A DNA stretch of 64,000 nucleotides from positions 353,501 to 417,500 of the forward strand of contig JAOTOL010001243.1 of NCBI GenBank assembly GCA_034440575.1, in the 5' to 3' direction. The notes under the pieces are model-generated. The model was given only the letters and a program-made list of their open reading frames with translations, was not told where the DNA came from and did not search any database. The DNA is from Imbricaverruca yamaguchii. Its lineage: Eukaryota > Arthropoda > Thecostraca > Neoverrucidae. Both the position numbers and the translations under genes were made by a program. Positions 50,253-61,474 of the stretch are shown here, one piece after another (positions within the stretch are counted from its first letter, which is position 1; the number at the start of each line of letters is the position of its first letter).

Positions 50253-53200
50253 GCTGGAATCCAAGAGGAACAGCGACCTTCGTTATCATACAATATAGTG
50301 GCAACGATACGAGAAGCGATTGGTTAGGCAAGACAGGCGTTCGAAAAGCAAAATAACATCCGCCAAAGTGCAGGATTAGTCACTAATATATTGCCGTTGA
50401 AGTAATTCGCTTCACAGCCAGAGCGACTGGGGCGCGGCTTATAGCATAGCTGTGTGCATATCATGGCCATGGGCTTATAGCATGGCTGTGCGCTGGGCCC
50501 TATGGTCCGTACAGCCACCAATCACTGAGGGAAGGCGTGGCCTCGCGTTTTGATTGAAGTATCTGCCCGGCTCAGACCATTTCGACAATATGTGGTGGAG
50601 ATGAAGAAAATAGTGCAGGGAGGAGGATAACCATAATGGGGAATGTGAGGGGCCAGATCGTGAGGTACTGTGCGGAGCGACAGGGGAGGGAAAATAATTT
50701 GGCCCAATCCCAGCTTAAATTTCGCGTTCATCTGGATTTCAACGTTTTACGAACTCATCGGCAGGGCGCTATCTTAAGCTGCTTGGAATACACCAATAGT
50801 TCGAACGTAGCTATAGGACGTAGCAGTCGTCTAGCTATTTTGTATTATTATTTTTTTTAAACCCTCACCGGAGTGGGGCGTTCCCACGTCCGCATGAAGC
50901 GAACGCTAATAGTCGTCATTGGTCTGGTCACCATTGGTCTTCATACGCGATTTCCTCGTCCCCCTACCCCAAGGGTACTGAGTCAAAACACGTTAGCTGC
51001 ATCGCTCACACCTCTAACCTTTTACCCTCGAGTGGACACACCACTGCTCATTGATGGGGAAGGTGAGGAATTCTGGAAACAGACATTATTTTAACACTCT
51101 CTCTCTGGGCATATACTCACACCCCGTCTCGGTGCCCCCCGCCCGATGATAGGAAACCCCCCTCTAATATCAAAACCAAATGGCGCATGTAAACGAAAGA
51201 GATGTCATCGGAAAGCGCTCGACGAGAAGGGCCCAACATCACCCCAACACACATTTCTACCAAAAGTGACGTCACTAGGGGGGCTAGGTTTTCACGACTT
51301 ACGTCATGTTTTTGGCTCTGGGAAGTTAATTTTGGGGAATATTTGAGACAATTATTTGGAATCAGAAAAGGATGGCGAAATCGACTACGAGCATTAAAAA
51401 CTGGCCACCCAAAAATAAGAAAAATGTATGTATTTTATATTTTATAACGTTGAGTTTTCAAGATTTCTTTACTTTTCCTTTTCTAATGGGTAGAGCTGAC
51501 CGAAAAACGTTGTTCGAAGTCGAAGACAAACGCTGTCCGATCACGCCTCTTTGGAAACTTGCTATAACAAAAATACTTACTTTAGGCAGAATCTTCTATT
51601 TGAGCTCTAAGAGGCAAAAATGCAAAGCTAATGAGTAATCAAAAGCGGAAAAAAAGAAAAATGTGGGATACGTTTTGTTGCTTCCCTAACGATAAGCAAA
51701 CGCTGAAAGTTTCATTGAAATATTCGTGTCCGTTCAAGCGTTCAGACGACTGGTTCAAGCAACTGGTTGAACTTTTTCGAGGTGACCTCACTTGACCTAG
51801 AGTAACTCGTTGACCCTGGATGACCTGAGTTCAAAAGTTTGACACAAGTGCCAAATCGACGTGGGAAAAGATATGCCAAATTTTGGCGCGATGCCGCGCG
51901 CCGTTCGTTCACTATCCACGAAAAACCTGAGGGGTGGGGATATCCACGAAAAGACCTCCCCGAAGATGGCGCGGGTTAATACTTGTTTAATCACTGTTTT
52001 CTTCAAAAATGAATACAAATAATGAAGGTTATCAATATTTTGACAAATTTCCACAAGAGCAAATGGTTCCATCACCTTCAGCGTGTTCAGAGACGTGTTT
52101 GTACATTTTTCTTGAAATGCTGTCTGGTCTGAAGGAAAAAGTTTGACTCATCCTAATCTAACCAAACCTAAACCTTTGTTTGTCCAGTGGAGGTAAATTA
52201 TGTGCAAAGCTTATCTGGTGGATACCTTAAGCAGCAATAATACAGTTCTGTTTTAAGTAAAAGCTTAAACTAGGTTAACTTTTTTTCTGAAACTTAGCTT
52301 TATTCTTCATTATATCTTACTCCACTTGAAGCCCTACGTTTTGCTATTATTTTACTTGCCAACTGAAAAGTGGGTATACGAGCGCCGAGAGCGGCTGAGA
52401 TGCAACATGTTGGCTGACCTTGCAAAAAAGCTGATATATATATACGTCAAATATCGGTTGTTTTTCCTTCAAAATATGCGTGTCGTATATCGTTTCATCC
52501 TGTTTCCATGAACATGCTCTGGGAAGACCAGTGGGGTTGATGCTGGTTCATGAATCGAATCAGGGTCTGGGCTTCCCCACTAGGTTTTCTCAGTGGCAAT
52601 CCCTGGAAAACTCACCTGGGATTTCTCAGTGGCAATCCATGGAAAATTCACATTAAGAATAGTATAAAATCCCTCGGAGACTGTAAGAATCCCATGGTGA
52701 ATTCCCATAGGGAACCGCATGGGATTCCCACATGGTTGTCTTATAGGGAATGTTTCATATCCTGACAAGGACAATCCCATGGAATTTGATGGGCCAATTC
52801 CATGCGATTTTTCCACTAGGGTAGATGGCCCAAATTTAAGACAAAATAGTAAGAGAAAAAGAGGAATACTTGGATATGGGCACCTTTGAGGCAGCAAAAA
52901 TGACCCATTCAGCATAGCGAGAAAACGTGAAACTTTACTGAAGTCCTTTGAAATTCTGACACACATTTCGCACATTCCTTCGTTATATGTTCTTGGTGTA
53001 TTTTTTAACTTTTTGGCATGCAGCATTTCTTCAATGAGAAAATCGTGAATGTTCAAATTTGCGCGCTACACCAAGAACCATGGAACTTGCAAATTGATGC
53101 ACCATGACGATCTCGTTTCAATTGTCTTCATCCTAATATTTTGAACCAAAAACCACGGGAACAATGATTTCCAGTGTTTTCCCTTAGGTTATAGGTAATA

Positions 53201-53600
53201 ATGATTCCTCCTACGAATTGAATCTACTCCCCTGAATTTCGAAAACGCAACACCCATATATCTACCAACACCCTGGTACGCATTGTGGTCAACATCTGAC
53301 GATACAGTTTGCATCCTTCTCCCGCGACAAAGATGTGACAAACGAGGATAGTTGTACCAAAGCTCATTTTCGCGTTGTTTTTCGAAGATTGAATGTATCA
53401 GTAATGCAGTAGTACAATATGGAACACAATCACGAACAGCCCAACTTCCAGGTTCACAACATTGTGTGCAAGCAGAGACGCATCCAAGGGGACAACTCCC
53501 CACTCCCACTCTTCAGCAACCAAAAACGCACTGGACTAAACGAAAATTTCGAGATTTTGCCGCACAAAATAATACATTTTCGCCGCGCTTTATGCACCGT
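50253..53600. other. Unassigned sequence
   Basis: No gene recognised. At 52565-52830 there are repeated TTTCTCAGTGGCAATCC and ATCCCATG-type words, bounded by CCACTAGG at both sides (about 52577 and 52813), suggesting diverged repeat material. Confidence 0.35.
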
Positions 53601-53731
53601 AAACTTATGCTTCCTTCCATTTATTTCGGTCGGTCCTCCCCATACGAAAGCCTCGGCCGCACCACCGTGCGCAAGCGACGACATGGGCGCCGCAATCTTC
53701 AACCATGAGAAATGGTCTCAGTGCACCTACC

Positions 53732-54020
53732 TTCAGACCGAGCGTCTGTGCGAGCTGTCGAAACGCCAGCCGGGTGACGCCACCGATCCACAAGGTGTGA
53801 CGTCAGACCCGTGCAACGAGACGAACTTCCTCCCGTCCTTCCCGGAACCGTCTGCAGTCCTGGGCTCGGTAGCGACAGGGGCACCACCAGGGGTACGCAT
53901 TTGGGTCACACAAACAGGGCCGGATGTTTTCGGGACCGGAGATCGGGTCGCGACGATTGACAGGTGGGCAGAGCGCACCCGCGGCATCTCACGCCCACGC
54001 GACGCACGGGGGATGCTGTT
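53732..54020 (-). other. Possible minus-strand exon or GC-rich island
   Basis: GC-rich stretch lying upstream, on the minus strand, of the gene at 49479-50252. The minus frame ends ...IGGVTRLAFRQLAQTLGLK at a GGTCTGAAG/GTAGGT sequence (at about 53732), a good match to a splice donor. Plus-strand frames through the same DNA are also open, and no family is recognisable, so this is only a candidate. Confidence 0.2.
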
Positions 54021-54307
54021 CTGCCAAACAATCTGGGAAAATATGAGGTGGTCCTCTTGCGCGTCGTGATATCGAGTTGGGAAGATCAAAGCTGTGCCCT
54101 GCTGGCTGCTGCGTCCTACATGAACAATAACAATGTGGGAAGGACAAAGATTTCCTGTGAGGCCGAAATAGCCATATCTCAGCGTTAGACATCGTCACAG
54201 GCATCAGTCTACAGATCTAGAGTTCGTGTCGTGTTTGTAGCATCAAGGTTCCCTTGGTTGGAAGTGTCGGGCTCGACAATATTCCTGACCACATCCAATA
54301 ACCTCCC

Positions 54308-54475
54308 AGTGAACATGCCGACAGCGGCCCTTGGTCGGCTAGGGAATGAAATGTTCGCCAATGCCGACATGCAGCATATAGATAGACGACGTGAGGCAGA
54401 TGTCGGGAAGATGTCGGGCTGCTGTCGGGGCGACAGGGGCCTGCTATCGGCTGGGCAGTGAAATGGGAAATTCCC
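54308..54475 (+). repeat. Dispersed repeat, copy 2 (related copy at 9.6 kb)
   Basis: AACATGCCGACAGCGGCCC, ATGTTCGCCAATGCCGACAT and GCAGC align with the minus strand of 9550-9680. The block continues with TGTCGGG-rich sequence to GGCAGTGAAATGGGAAATTCC. Confidence 0.6.
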
Positions 54476-54540
54476 CCTCAATGTTTGGTTTGCCCCCTTC
54501 AATTAATTCAACTTTTAACATGGAACCTAATTGAGTGTGC

Positions 54541-54738
54541 CCACAATTTATTTTGTTGTTTGTTTATTGGGTGGTTCACGACGCACTATCTGCACATTCA
54601 CGACTTATGGCGACGCCCACACTGTTTCGCCGGTGGGCAACGGGATTGGGAAATGTCCTGAGCAGCGCTAGTGTCGAACCCGGGACCTTTGGTACCCATA
54701 GCCCGACACCTTAACCACTCGGCCATCCCCGCCCCGCC
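54541..54738 (-). mobile_element. tRNA-derived SINE, family C (Leu/Ser-like head)
   Basis: The minus strand from 54738 reads GGGGATGGCCGAGTGGTTAA (box A of a Leu/Ser-type tRNA), GGTGTCGGGCTATGGGTACC and a box B GGTTCGACACT. About 120 bp of non-tRNA tail follows, ending GTGAACCACCCAATAAACAA. One copy only in this window, so family status rests on the head-plus-tail structure. Confidence 0.7.
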
Positions 54739-54945
54739 TCCAATCTACTTCGGGCTGCTCATTGCCTTCATGCATTTTGTCGGACATCGGGACGACATTG
54801 ATATTTTCATTGGATTGGCCATCCCCGAGGAATTAAATTTTTACCAGACCCCCAAGCTCCGTAAACCGTTCCTGAACTTACTGCAAGAATACTGGCGATG
54901 CGAACAAGAGTGCGACGTGTGTACCACGGTCACCGCATTCGACTG

Positions 54946-55105
54946 CGGACGAGTAGTCTAGGGGTAAGTTGTTCGACTCACAATCAAAAGGTTGTGGGTT
55001 CTAGTCTAACCTGTCGCTACTCTTCGCCCGCGACCAATCGGCGTGAGAGATTGGCAACGCTACATGACTCAACGGTCGATGTGTCGTAAAAACAAACAAC
55101 CAACA
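54946..55105 (+). mobile_element. tRNA-derived SINE, family A, copy 3
   Basis: GGACGAGTAGTCTAGGGGTA (box A), a mutated box B GGTTCTAGTCTAACC, then CTACTCTTCGCCCGCGACCA and GGTCGATGTGTCGTAAAAAC with an AAC-rich end. Box B has C and G changes relative to copies 1 and 2, so pol III transcription from this copy is less likely. Confidence 0.92.
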
Positions 55106-55449
55106 ACAACTACTATTTACAAGACTTACAAGCCCACTATTTGTGTTCGATATTTGGAAACTCGACTGGATCCTGCTATGAGCTGCGAACGTCTGACGAA
55201 ACAATTTCCATCCTCACGGAACTTATTCTCCGAGCTGCAAAACGCATTATAAAACGATAGATGGCTGGTTTTTGCCGCTTAAATTACGACCATTTTCCAC
55301 AAGTGAATTTCATGCAACTTAGGCCTAACATGTTAACACATTGTAATTGAGTTAGCTCTTCATGATATGTCGCGAAAAACATGCACATATGGGCACTCAT
55401 GTGCAATCACATTAAAATATTATCTGTGAATGGGTGGCGCATCACACAC
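55106..55449. other. Unassigned sequence
   Basis: Nothing recognised between the SINE and the LTR element. Confidence 0.4.
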
Positions 55450-55454
55450 GTCAC

Positions 55455-55598
55455 TGTCGGGACTGACCTGATCTGCACGTGCATTAGCTTAGTTCTGCGT
55501 AATACTGACTGCATGCATTCGGTGTGATTCCAAGTTAAGTCCAGGAGCATTCAGTTTGTGTGCTTAATATAATTATATAACTGAGCATCGTTTGATCA
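55455..55598 (+). repeat. 5' LTR
   Basis: 144 bp, TGTCGGGACTGACCTGATCT at the start and CATCGTTTGATCA at the end. It pairs with 60940-61083. Unusually short for a gypsy LTR but internally consistent. Confidence 0.93.
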
Positions 55599-55651
55599 TG
55601 CTCCTGGATTAATAACTACCAACGACGGTGAAGAGTCGACCAGCGAAGAAC

Positions 55652-56558
55652 ATGTCTCAAGCAACCCTCAAGTGTGAAGCGGTCGGCTGTGGGGAAATCA
55701 AGAGGGCTGCTGACCTTCCAACATGCATTGCCCTGATGCAACTTCATCAGACGAACGTACACGAGTCGAGCGTGCGCCAGAGGCCCCCGAAAATAAACCG
55801 CCATCCCTACCGCAGGGCATCGGGGAAGACGACTGGGTGGCCTTCACTCGGCGATGGGGGTATTCAGTAATGGCACCGACATGGCCCCTGCGCAGGTCAC
55901 CGCCCAGTTGCTTGCATGTTGCGAGCCGGTGCTCTATTCCGTGAAGACCCTGACATCGCGAGCAAGAGCGCAGAGGACGTCATGAATGCAATGAAGCGAC
56001 TGGCAGTCCTCAACGTGGCACTCAGTGCCAGACGAGCCACACTACTCAACGCTAACCAGGAAGGAGGGAACATGTGCGCCATTATGTAGCACGTCTCCGC
56101 GGCCTGGCGCACGTGTGTCAGTGGACTAAGACGGCCCAGTGCAGCTCCGCAGCCTGCACCGGCATATTTAGTGTGGACTACACAGAAGAAATCGTCCGGA
56201 TGGTGCTGTTGAACGGTCTGGCGGATGACGAGTATGAGAAAAGAAGTATTCGGGACCGAGGATATAGACAGCAAGACCCTCGGGGAAACTGTCGCACTGG
56301 TGAACAGCAAGGAAACAGCTGCACGGGCCATGTCAACACACGATCCACGCGTGGCGGCAAGCACTTACAAGAAGGAGGGACGGCAAACCTACAAGCCACC
56401 GCAAGGTCACGAAGAACAAGAGAAATTGAAGAGAAAATGCAGATGCAGGTGCGGCTGCCTCACACCTCAGTTCGGCAGGATAAGTGGAAAGTTGAAGGAG
56501 TTCACAACGTGCCTGGAATGCTGGAAGAAGTCAAATCACAGACATCGCGTACCCCGTC
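55652..56558 (+). pseudogene. gag, frameshifted
   Basis: It begins MSQATLKCEAVGC and continues to MQLHQTNVHE, an N-terminal C2H2-like pattern (C-x4-C ... H-x4-H) common in this retrotransposon group. Next comes PPSLPQGIGEDDWVAFTRRW in the next frame, then ARLRGLAHVCQW and VDYTEEIVRMVLLNGLADDE near 56080-56230. EVFGTEDIDSKTLGETVALV near 56245-56300 lies in the frame running from 56225. A degenerate zinc-knuckle-like CLECWKKSNH lies near 56512-56545. Gag packages element RNA. At least three frame changes make it non-functional as read. Confidence 0.8.
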
Positions 56559-57368
56559 TTGCCGACTCCGACCGCGAATCAGATGGTGGCCCCGTCGAAG
56601 CCATGTTCCATTATGTTGCCGCTATCGAGACTGCACCCAGTGGCACGCCGTGGGGGATTCGTTTCCATCACGGATCACTACGTGTTCGACGGTACGCGCG
56701 GGTGGCGGGCGTGTGAGGCCCGCCCGCACCCGACGTCCGAGCTGAAGGCTGAGATTGACGGCGGAGCCTACACCAAGTTGGGGCTCCCTAGTTCACCCCA
56801 AAGATCTGCCAGCGTCACTGCCGTCGCCGACTCAGGCGCGCAGACGTGCCTCATGGGACTGCCTGTCCTACACAAGCTGGGGCTTCGCAGGGAGCACCTG
56901 ACTCGTGTCACCAAGCGCATCATCGCCGCGAACAGTGAGGAGATCAACGTGTTGGGCGCCATGTTCCTGAAGCTGTCTGGGTGTGACTCGCAGGGCCGGA
57001 TGCTCGGGACGTCAACAATGGTCTACGTCACCAACTCCACGAACTATTTCTACCTGAGCAGGACGGCGCTGACGCAGCTCGGTGTGTTGAGACCGGAGTC
57101 CCCGAAGGTTGGCGCGGCAGTAGCAGCTACTGCGAGCTCGTTTGATCGGGAAACACTCTGTCACACCCGGCTGGCGGCGTACGGATGCCCGCTCCGCACC
57201 GCACCGCCCGGTCGTATGAATTTCTTACTGTATGAAAGCCTGGCTGTTGAGGAGGTATGCGTCGTCGACATTCAACACGTGCCCACACCAGCCACAGCCA
57301 GCAATTACTGCCCCCCCACCCCCACCCCATGGATGTCCGGGTCGATCCCCGCGTGCAGCCGGCCGTGA
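56559..57368 (+). pseudogene. Aspartic protease region of pol
   Basis: The open frame contains AVADSGAQTCLMG, the D-S/T-G active-site motif of retropepsins, with the catalytic Asp at codon 91 (56829-56831). It is followed by a typical flap region (LGAMFLKLSG) and the conserved stretch TMVYVTNSTNYFYLSRTAL. The first methionine is arbitrary, because the frame is entered from gag by frameshift. The protease would cleave the gag-pol polyprotein. It is in a different frame from the RT that follows, which starts before this frame closes at 57366-57368. Confidence 0.85.
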
Positions 57369-58218
57369 CGAGGAGACCCCCAAACGTGCCAGTGCACTTT
57401 CAAAAGGAAGTGTCGCAGCAGCTCGAGAGGGATGTCGCTCTGGGCGTCATCGAGCGCGTGCCACCCAACACGCCTGTGACCTGGTTGCACATCATGGTGC
57501 TGACACCAAAGCCAGACGGCACCCCTCGTCGCACCGTCGAGCTGCAGCCACTGAACCGCCACAGCGTACACGAGACACATCACACCGTCCCGCCCCCCAA
57601 ACAGACCAGAGCCATCCCGCCGGGAACCTTCAAGACCGTCACGTATGCCTGGAACGGGTTCCACTCCATCGAGATCAGGCCTGAAGACCGGCACAAGACG
57701 ACATTCCTGACGGGGCAGGGCAGGTTCCGCTACCGGCGTGCCCCATGGGATTCCTCGCATCCCAGGAGACCTACATGGAGCGATGCGACGCGATCATCGC
57801 GGACGTGCCCAGGAAGTCGAAGTGCGTCGATGACACCATCATGTGGGATAAAGGCCTGTCGGTGCACTGGTGGCACGTCGTCGACTACCTCCAGCTGGTG
57901 GGAAAGCACGGGGTGGTACTAAACCCTGCCAAGTTCCAATTCTCGTCGCTCGATGCCGACTTCGTGGTGTTCCGGTTCACGGCAACAGAAGTAAAGCCCC
58001 CGCCCAAATACCTGAACGCCATCGCCACATTCCCGACAACCACCAACGTCACCGACGTAAGGGCATGGTTCGGCCTCGTGAACCAGGTGTCGTACTACGG
58101 CAGAACCACCGAACTGATGACACCATTCAGGCCCCTGCTCAGTACACAGGTCGGATTTCGGTGTGGTCCAGACTTGGACGAGGGCTTCCGGAAATCCATG
58201 GCGGCTATCATCAAGTAG
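57329..58218 (+). pseudogene. Reverse transcriptase region of pol
   Basis: The first part (57329 to about 57742) reads VLTPKPDGTPRRTVELQPLN and HKTTFLTGQGRFRYRRAP. A frame change in a CCCC run near 57742 leads into MGFLASQETYMERCDAI, then the catalytic CVDD at 57823-57834 and LNPAKFQF, and FGLVNQVSYYGRTTELMTPF of the connection region, ending at a stop at 58216-58218. In this family the motif-A region normally has DAWNGYHS-like sequence. Here it reads TYAWNGFHSIEI, so the first catalytic Asp appears to be Tyr. That change and the frameshift make it inactive. Confidence 0.87.
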
Positions 58219-58660
58219 ATCGAAAAGGAGCCGATATATTCGAACCTAGCCGCCGGACTTGCATCAGCCCGGACTGGTCCACCACTGGCGTGGGATACTG
58301 GCTCCACCAGAAGCATTGCGAGTGTGCCTCAATGACCCCCGGTTGCTGTCGCAATGGGTGGCGAGCGACGCTGGCCGGCTCACGCTTCCTGAGAGATGCG
58401 GAAAAGCGCTACGCTCCAGTCGAAGGAGAGGCCCTGAGCCCTGCAGGACAGTCGCTTCTTCACGATGGGCTGCCGGGACCTAATCATCGCGAGCGACCAC
58501 AAGCCGCTAGTGAAGATCCTAGGAGACCGAGCACTTGACGACATACAAAACCCAAGGCTTTTCCGATTGAAGCAACGGACGCTAATGCGGAGGTACAAGA
58601 TCGTACGCGTGCAAGGCCATCCCGGCGGCGGACGCGGCATCAAGATACCCATCTGCCACG
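58219..58660 (+). pseudogene. RNase H region of pol
   Basis: TCISPDWSTTGVGYWLHQKH carries the first acidic residue. NGWRATLAGSRFLRDAEKRY followed by APVEGEAL carries the catalytic Glu. After another frame change, MGCRDLIIASDHKPLVKILG and RALDDIQNPRLFRLKQRTL follow. The order and spacing fit a gypsy RNase H. It starts just after the RT stop. Confidence 0.82.
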
Positions 58661-59570
58661 ACCCAGTTCGACAGCAGGACCAGCCGAGACGCCCTGGCCG
58701 CCTTCCGCGTCTGGGTGGACGCCGACGACGACCTGGAGATTACCGTCTTCGCCGCAACACAATCCTTCACGGGCGCGCTCGGGGCGGTAACATGGGAGCG
58801 TGTTAAAGAGAGCACACACAGTGATGGTGTCCTCCAGCAGCTCACCAAGTTTATCCAATCCGGGTTTCCATCATCTCGCGACAACGTACCCGAAGCTCTT
58901 CAGCCGTACTGGCAGTACCGGGACAGGCTGTAGACAGTAGATGAGGTCATCATGATGGACGACAGGGTCCTGGTGCCAGAAACTCTACGCAACGAGGTGC
59001 TGCGCGCGATCCACGCGACACACCAGGGCGTGAGCAAGATGGTGCGTAGGGCACAGGAAGTAGTCTTCTGGCCGGGCATCTCTAAGGACATAGAGAGCGC
59101 GCGCTCCACATGCCTAGACTGCTGGAGAATGTTGTTGCTGCTGCTGCTGGAGAAACCCCAGCCGCACATGCCGCCGGTTCAGTCTCCTGTACCCACGAGA
59201 CTCTTCCAAGCCATAGCCGCTGACTTCTGTGTATTGCGCGGCACCGGATACTTGGTCGTGGTGGACCGCTTCAGCGGCTGGCCACACATAGTCGCCTCTC
59301 TGTCTGGCGCACAGGGGTTCGGCAGGGCCATAATAAATGACTTCGCGACCTTCAGCATGCCTGGGGAGCTCAGCACGGACGTTGGGCCCGAGTTCACCAC
59401 GAATGAGACGGTCGCCCTCCTCAGCGCTGGGGCTTCCGACATCGCTTGATATCCGCTTACCACCCGCAATCAAACGGGAGAGCGGAGGCTGCCGTCAAGT
59501 CTATGAAACGCCTCCTGACGTCGCAGACAGACGCAATGGAGGAATTGACACGTAGGCTGTAGTGGCCGGC
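58661..59570 (+). pseudogene. Integrase region of pol
   Basis: The H2C2 zinc-binding part reads HATHQGVSKMVRRAQEVVFW and then TCLDC. The core begins QAIAADFCVLRGTGYLVVVD with the first Asp, has STDVGPEFTTN with the second, and the glutamate region (NGRAEAAVKSMKRLLTSQ) lies in another frame at about 59477-59530. Stops at 58931-58933 and 59448-59449 interrupt it. A CTG/GTT-rich run at 59128-59148 (about seven Leu) lies between zinc finger and core and may be a small expansion. Confidence 0.85.
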
Positions 59571-59719
59571 TTGTTGCAGTTTCGCAACACTCCAGATCTC
59601 GAGACCTGCATGGCACCAGCGCAAATCATCTTCGGCAGGAATCTGCGTTAACTTCTGCTCATCGCCCCGAAGACGCAGGCGTTCACAAGCACCGCGGTCC
59701 ATCCCGTCTGGCGCGAGAC

Positions 59720-60285
59720 GTGGGTGCGCGAAGAAGAGGCGCTCAGACTAAGGTTCGTCAAGCAGGCGGACGACCTCGGACACCACCGCATCCGCTAGCA
59801 CCGCTAATGCCAGGCGCTACAGTGCTGCTGCAAAATCCGACGGGGGCTTACTACAAGCGCTGGGATGGAACCGGCGTAGTCGTGGAGGCCAAACCTCATG
59901 ACCAGTATCTAATCAAGGTACACGGTTCGGGGCGAGTGACTCTGCGTAATAGGCTGTACCTAAGACCCATCCAAAGTCTGGCCCGCGCCGACCGCTATCA
60001 GCCTCTCACAGCTGCCGCAGGCCGCCCAGTGGACGGGCCCCGACCCCGGTGCCGACAGTCCGCCTGTGCCCGACCACGAGCAGACCGTCACACCCGCGAC
60101 GCCTGCTGCCGCGCGACGGTGCGCGCCACCCACAGACGTGACGCCCAGGACGGCACCGACACACCGAAATGCGGCCGCCACACCGCCCACAGCCACCGAC
60201 GTTCCGTCACCGCGCCCCCCCCCCCGCCCCCCCCACCCCCCCCCCCCCACAAGACGCCACACCCAAAACAGACACCACCGGCTAA
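59720..60285 (+). pseudogene. Integrase C-terminal domain and Pro-rich tail
   Basis: ATVLLQNPTGAYYKRWDGTG, VVVEAKPHDQYLIKVHGSGR and VTLRNRLYLRPIQSL form the SH3-like DNA-binding domain at the end of gypsy integrases. A Pro/Ala/Thr-rich tail follows and runs into a poly-C stretch at 60209-60247. Confidence 0.82.
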
Positions 60286-60286
60286 C

Positions 60287-60319
<33 letters not shown>

Positions 60320-60560
60320 AACTATGGCCAAAACCCCCCCTCTTTTTACTCTCTACACAAAACAAATTAAACAAAAAAAAAAAAAATAAAACACCCCAAT
60401 AATAAAAAAAAAAATTTTTTAATAATTTTTTATTTTTTTTTTTTATCATGCGCTCTCTGTTTTTTGGGCTGGTTTCGTTCTCCTTTTGGTGAAGAAGTTT
60501 GTTTTCTTTTTTTTTTTTTTTTTTTTTTTATTTTTCTTTTTAACTCTAATTTCAAATTTT
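60209..60560. other. Homopolymer-rich block, possibly mis-assembled
   Basis: Poly-C at 60209-60247, poly-A at 60288-60315, further A and T runs to about 60532, then AT-rich sequence. No coding or repeat signal. The composition is unlike the GC-rich element around it. Confidence 0.5.
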
Positions 60561-60931
60561 TTTAAATTAAAAAATTCTAAAATTTACATGACTGCGTCCG
60601 CACCGAGCCTCTAGTAAACTCCCCTCCCTTATTTTTTCCAGCAACATTTTCTAATTCCACCCGTGCCCACGCCCACGAGGCCTCGAGCGACTTTAATAGT
60701 AAGCCTAGGAGACCACCGGCTTTTACTTGACAATAATTGTTTTAAAATCTTTGTGGAACTATGTGATGGAGTAATATACCGATCGATGTACGGGGATGGT
60801 CCGCGGTGGCGACCTGTTTGCTTATTCATAAGCGGCGCGATCGGCGTTGAGTGACGTGACGTGGTCACTGGTGGTCCATGCGTCAGGCGTGGACGTGCCC
60901 AGTTCGTATTAGAGTTTTAAAGTATAAAACT

Positions 60932-60939
60932 GGGGAGGA
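60932..60939 (+). promoter_or_regulatory. Polypurine tract of the gypsy element
   Basis: GGGGAGGA directly abuts the TGTCGG start of the 3' LTR, the expected place for plus-strand priming. Confidence 0.75.
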
Positions 60940-61083
60940 TGTCGGGACTGACCTGATCTGCACGTGCATTAACCTAGTTCTGCGTTATACTGACTGTATG
61001 CTTTCGGTGTGATTCCAGGTTAAATCCAAGAGCATTCAGCTTGTGTGCTTAATATAATTGTACAACTGCGTATCGTTTGATCA
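60940..61083 (+). repeat. 3' LTR
   Basis: 144 bp, same ends as the 5' LTR, differing at about 13 positions, mostly transitions. Confidence 0.93.
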
Positions 61084-61470
61084 GTCATCAGACATGTGCT
61101 CGACTCAATTTATTTGAGTCGACTCACATGTGACTCATAGATCGTGAGATCTGATTCAACTCGCTACTCAAACAGACCGGCATAAATTTGAATCGATTCA
61201 GATCAGACTCAATGGTATCAGACTCATGAGCCATATGCTTCAGTATGCACTGCCCACAGATGGCATTTTAATGATTGACTCATGATTCTACTCATTTTTT
61301 GTGAAGATGTCATTCAACTCACGACTCAAGATATATTTTGTGGAAAATACTCGATTCAACTCGCGACTCATCCAAAAACGATTGATTCCATAGTCGATTC
61401 ACGATTCAACTCCAGTCGAGCACAATTATGTACGTCATATATGACATATGGAAGCTCAATCGGTTCAAGT
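61084..61470. other. Unassigned, GACTCAACT-rich sequence
   Basis: Degenerate repetition of ATTCAACTCG / GACTCATG words with loose spacing. No gene. Confidence 0.45.
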
Positions 61471-61474
61471 CAAG

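Larger units (their letters stand above)
55455..61083 (+). mobile_element. Ty3/gypsy LTR retrotransposon, complete but decayed
   Basis: Two 144-bp LTRs (55455-55598 and 60940-61083), each starting TGTCGG and ending GATCA, bracket gag, protease, RT, RNase H and integrase in the standard Ty3/gypsy order. A purine tract GGGGAGGA precedes the 3' LTR. By eye the LTRs differ at about 13 of 144 positions, so the insertion is old. Flanks GTCAC and GTCAT could be a 5-bp target duplication with one mismatch. The coding region changes frame at least five times and has in-frame stops. The 3' part of the internal region runs into a homopolymer-rich block that may be mis-assembled. Confidence 0.92.

Noticed and set aside
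49687..50298. 203-codon plus-strand frame opposite the called gene
   Set aside because: Antisense shadow in GC-rich DNA; no start context or motif.
49519..50331. A longer 270-codon frame overlapping the called gene on the same strand
   Set aside because: Very Arg/Ala-rich without a signal peptide or hydrophobic pattern; looks like a shifted-frame shadow of the 257-codon protein.
53419..54069. 216-codon plus frame
   Set aside because: The first half is AT-rich and motif-free, the second half is antisense to a better-looking minus frame; no support for either as a full gene.
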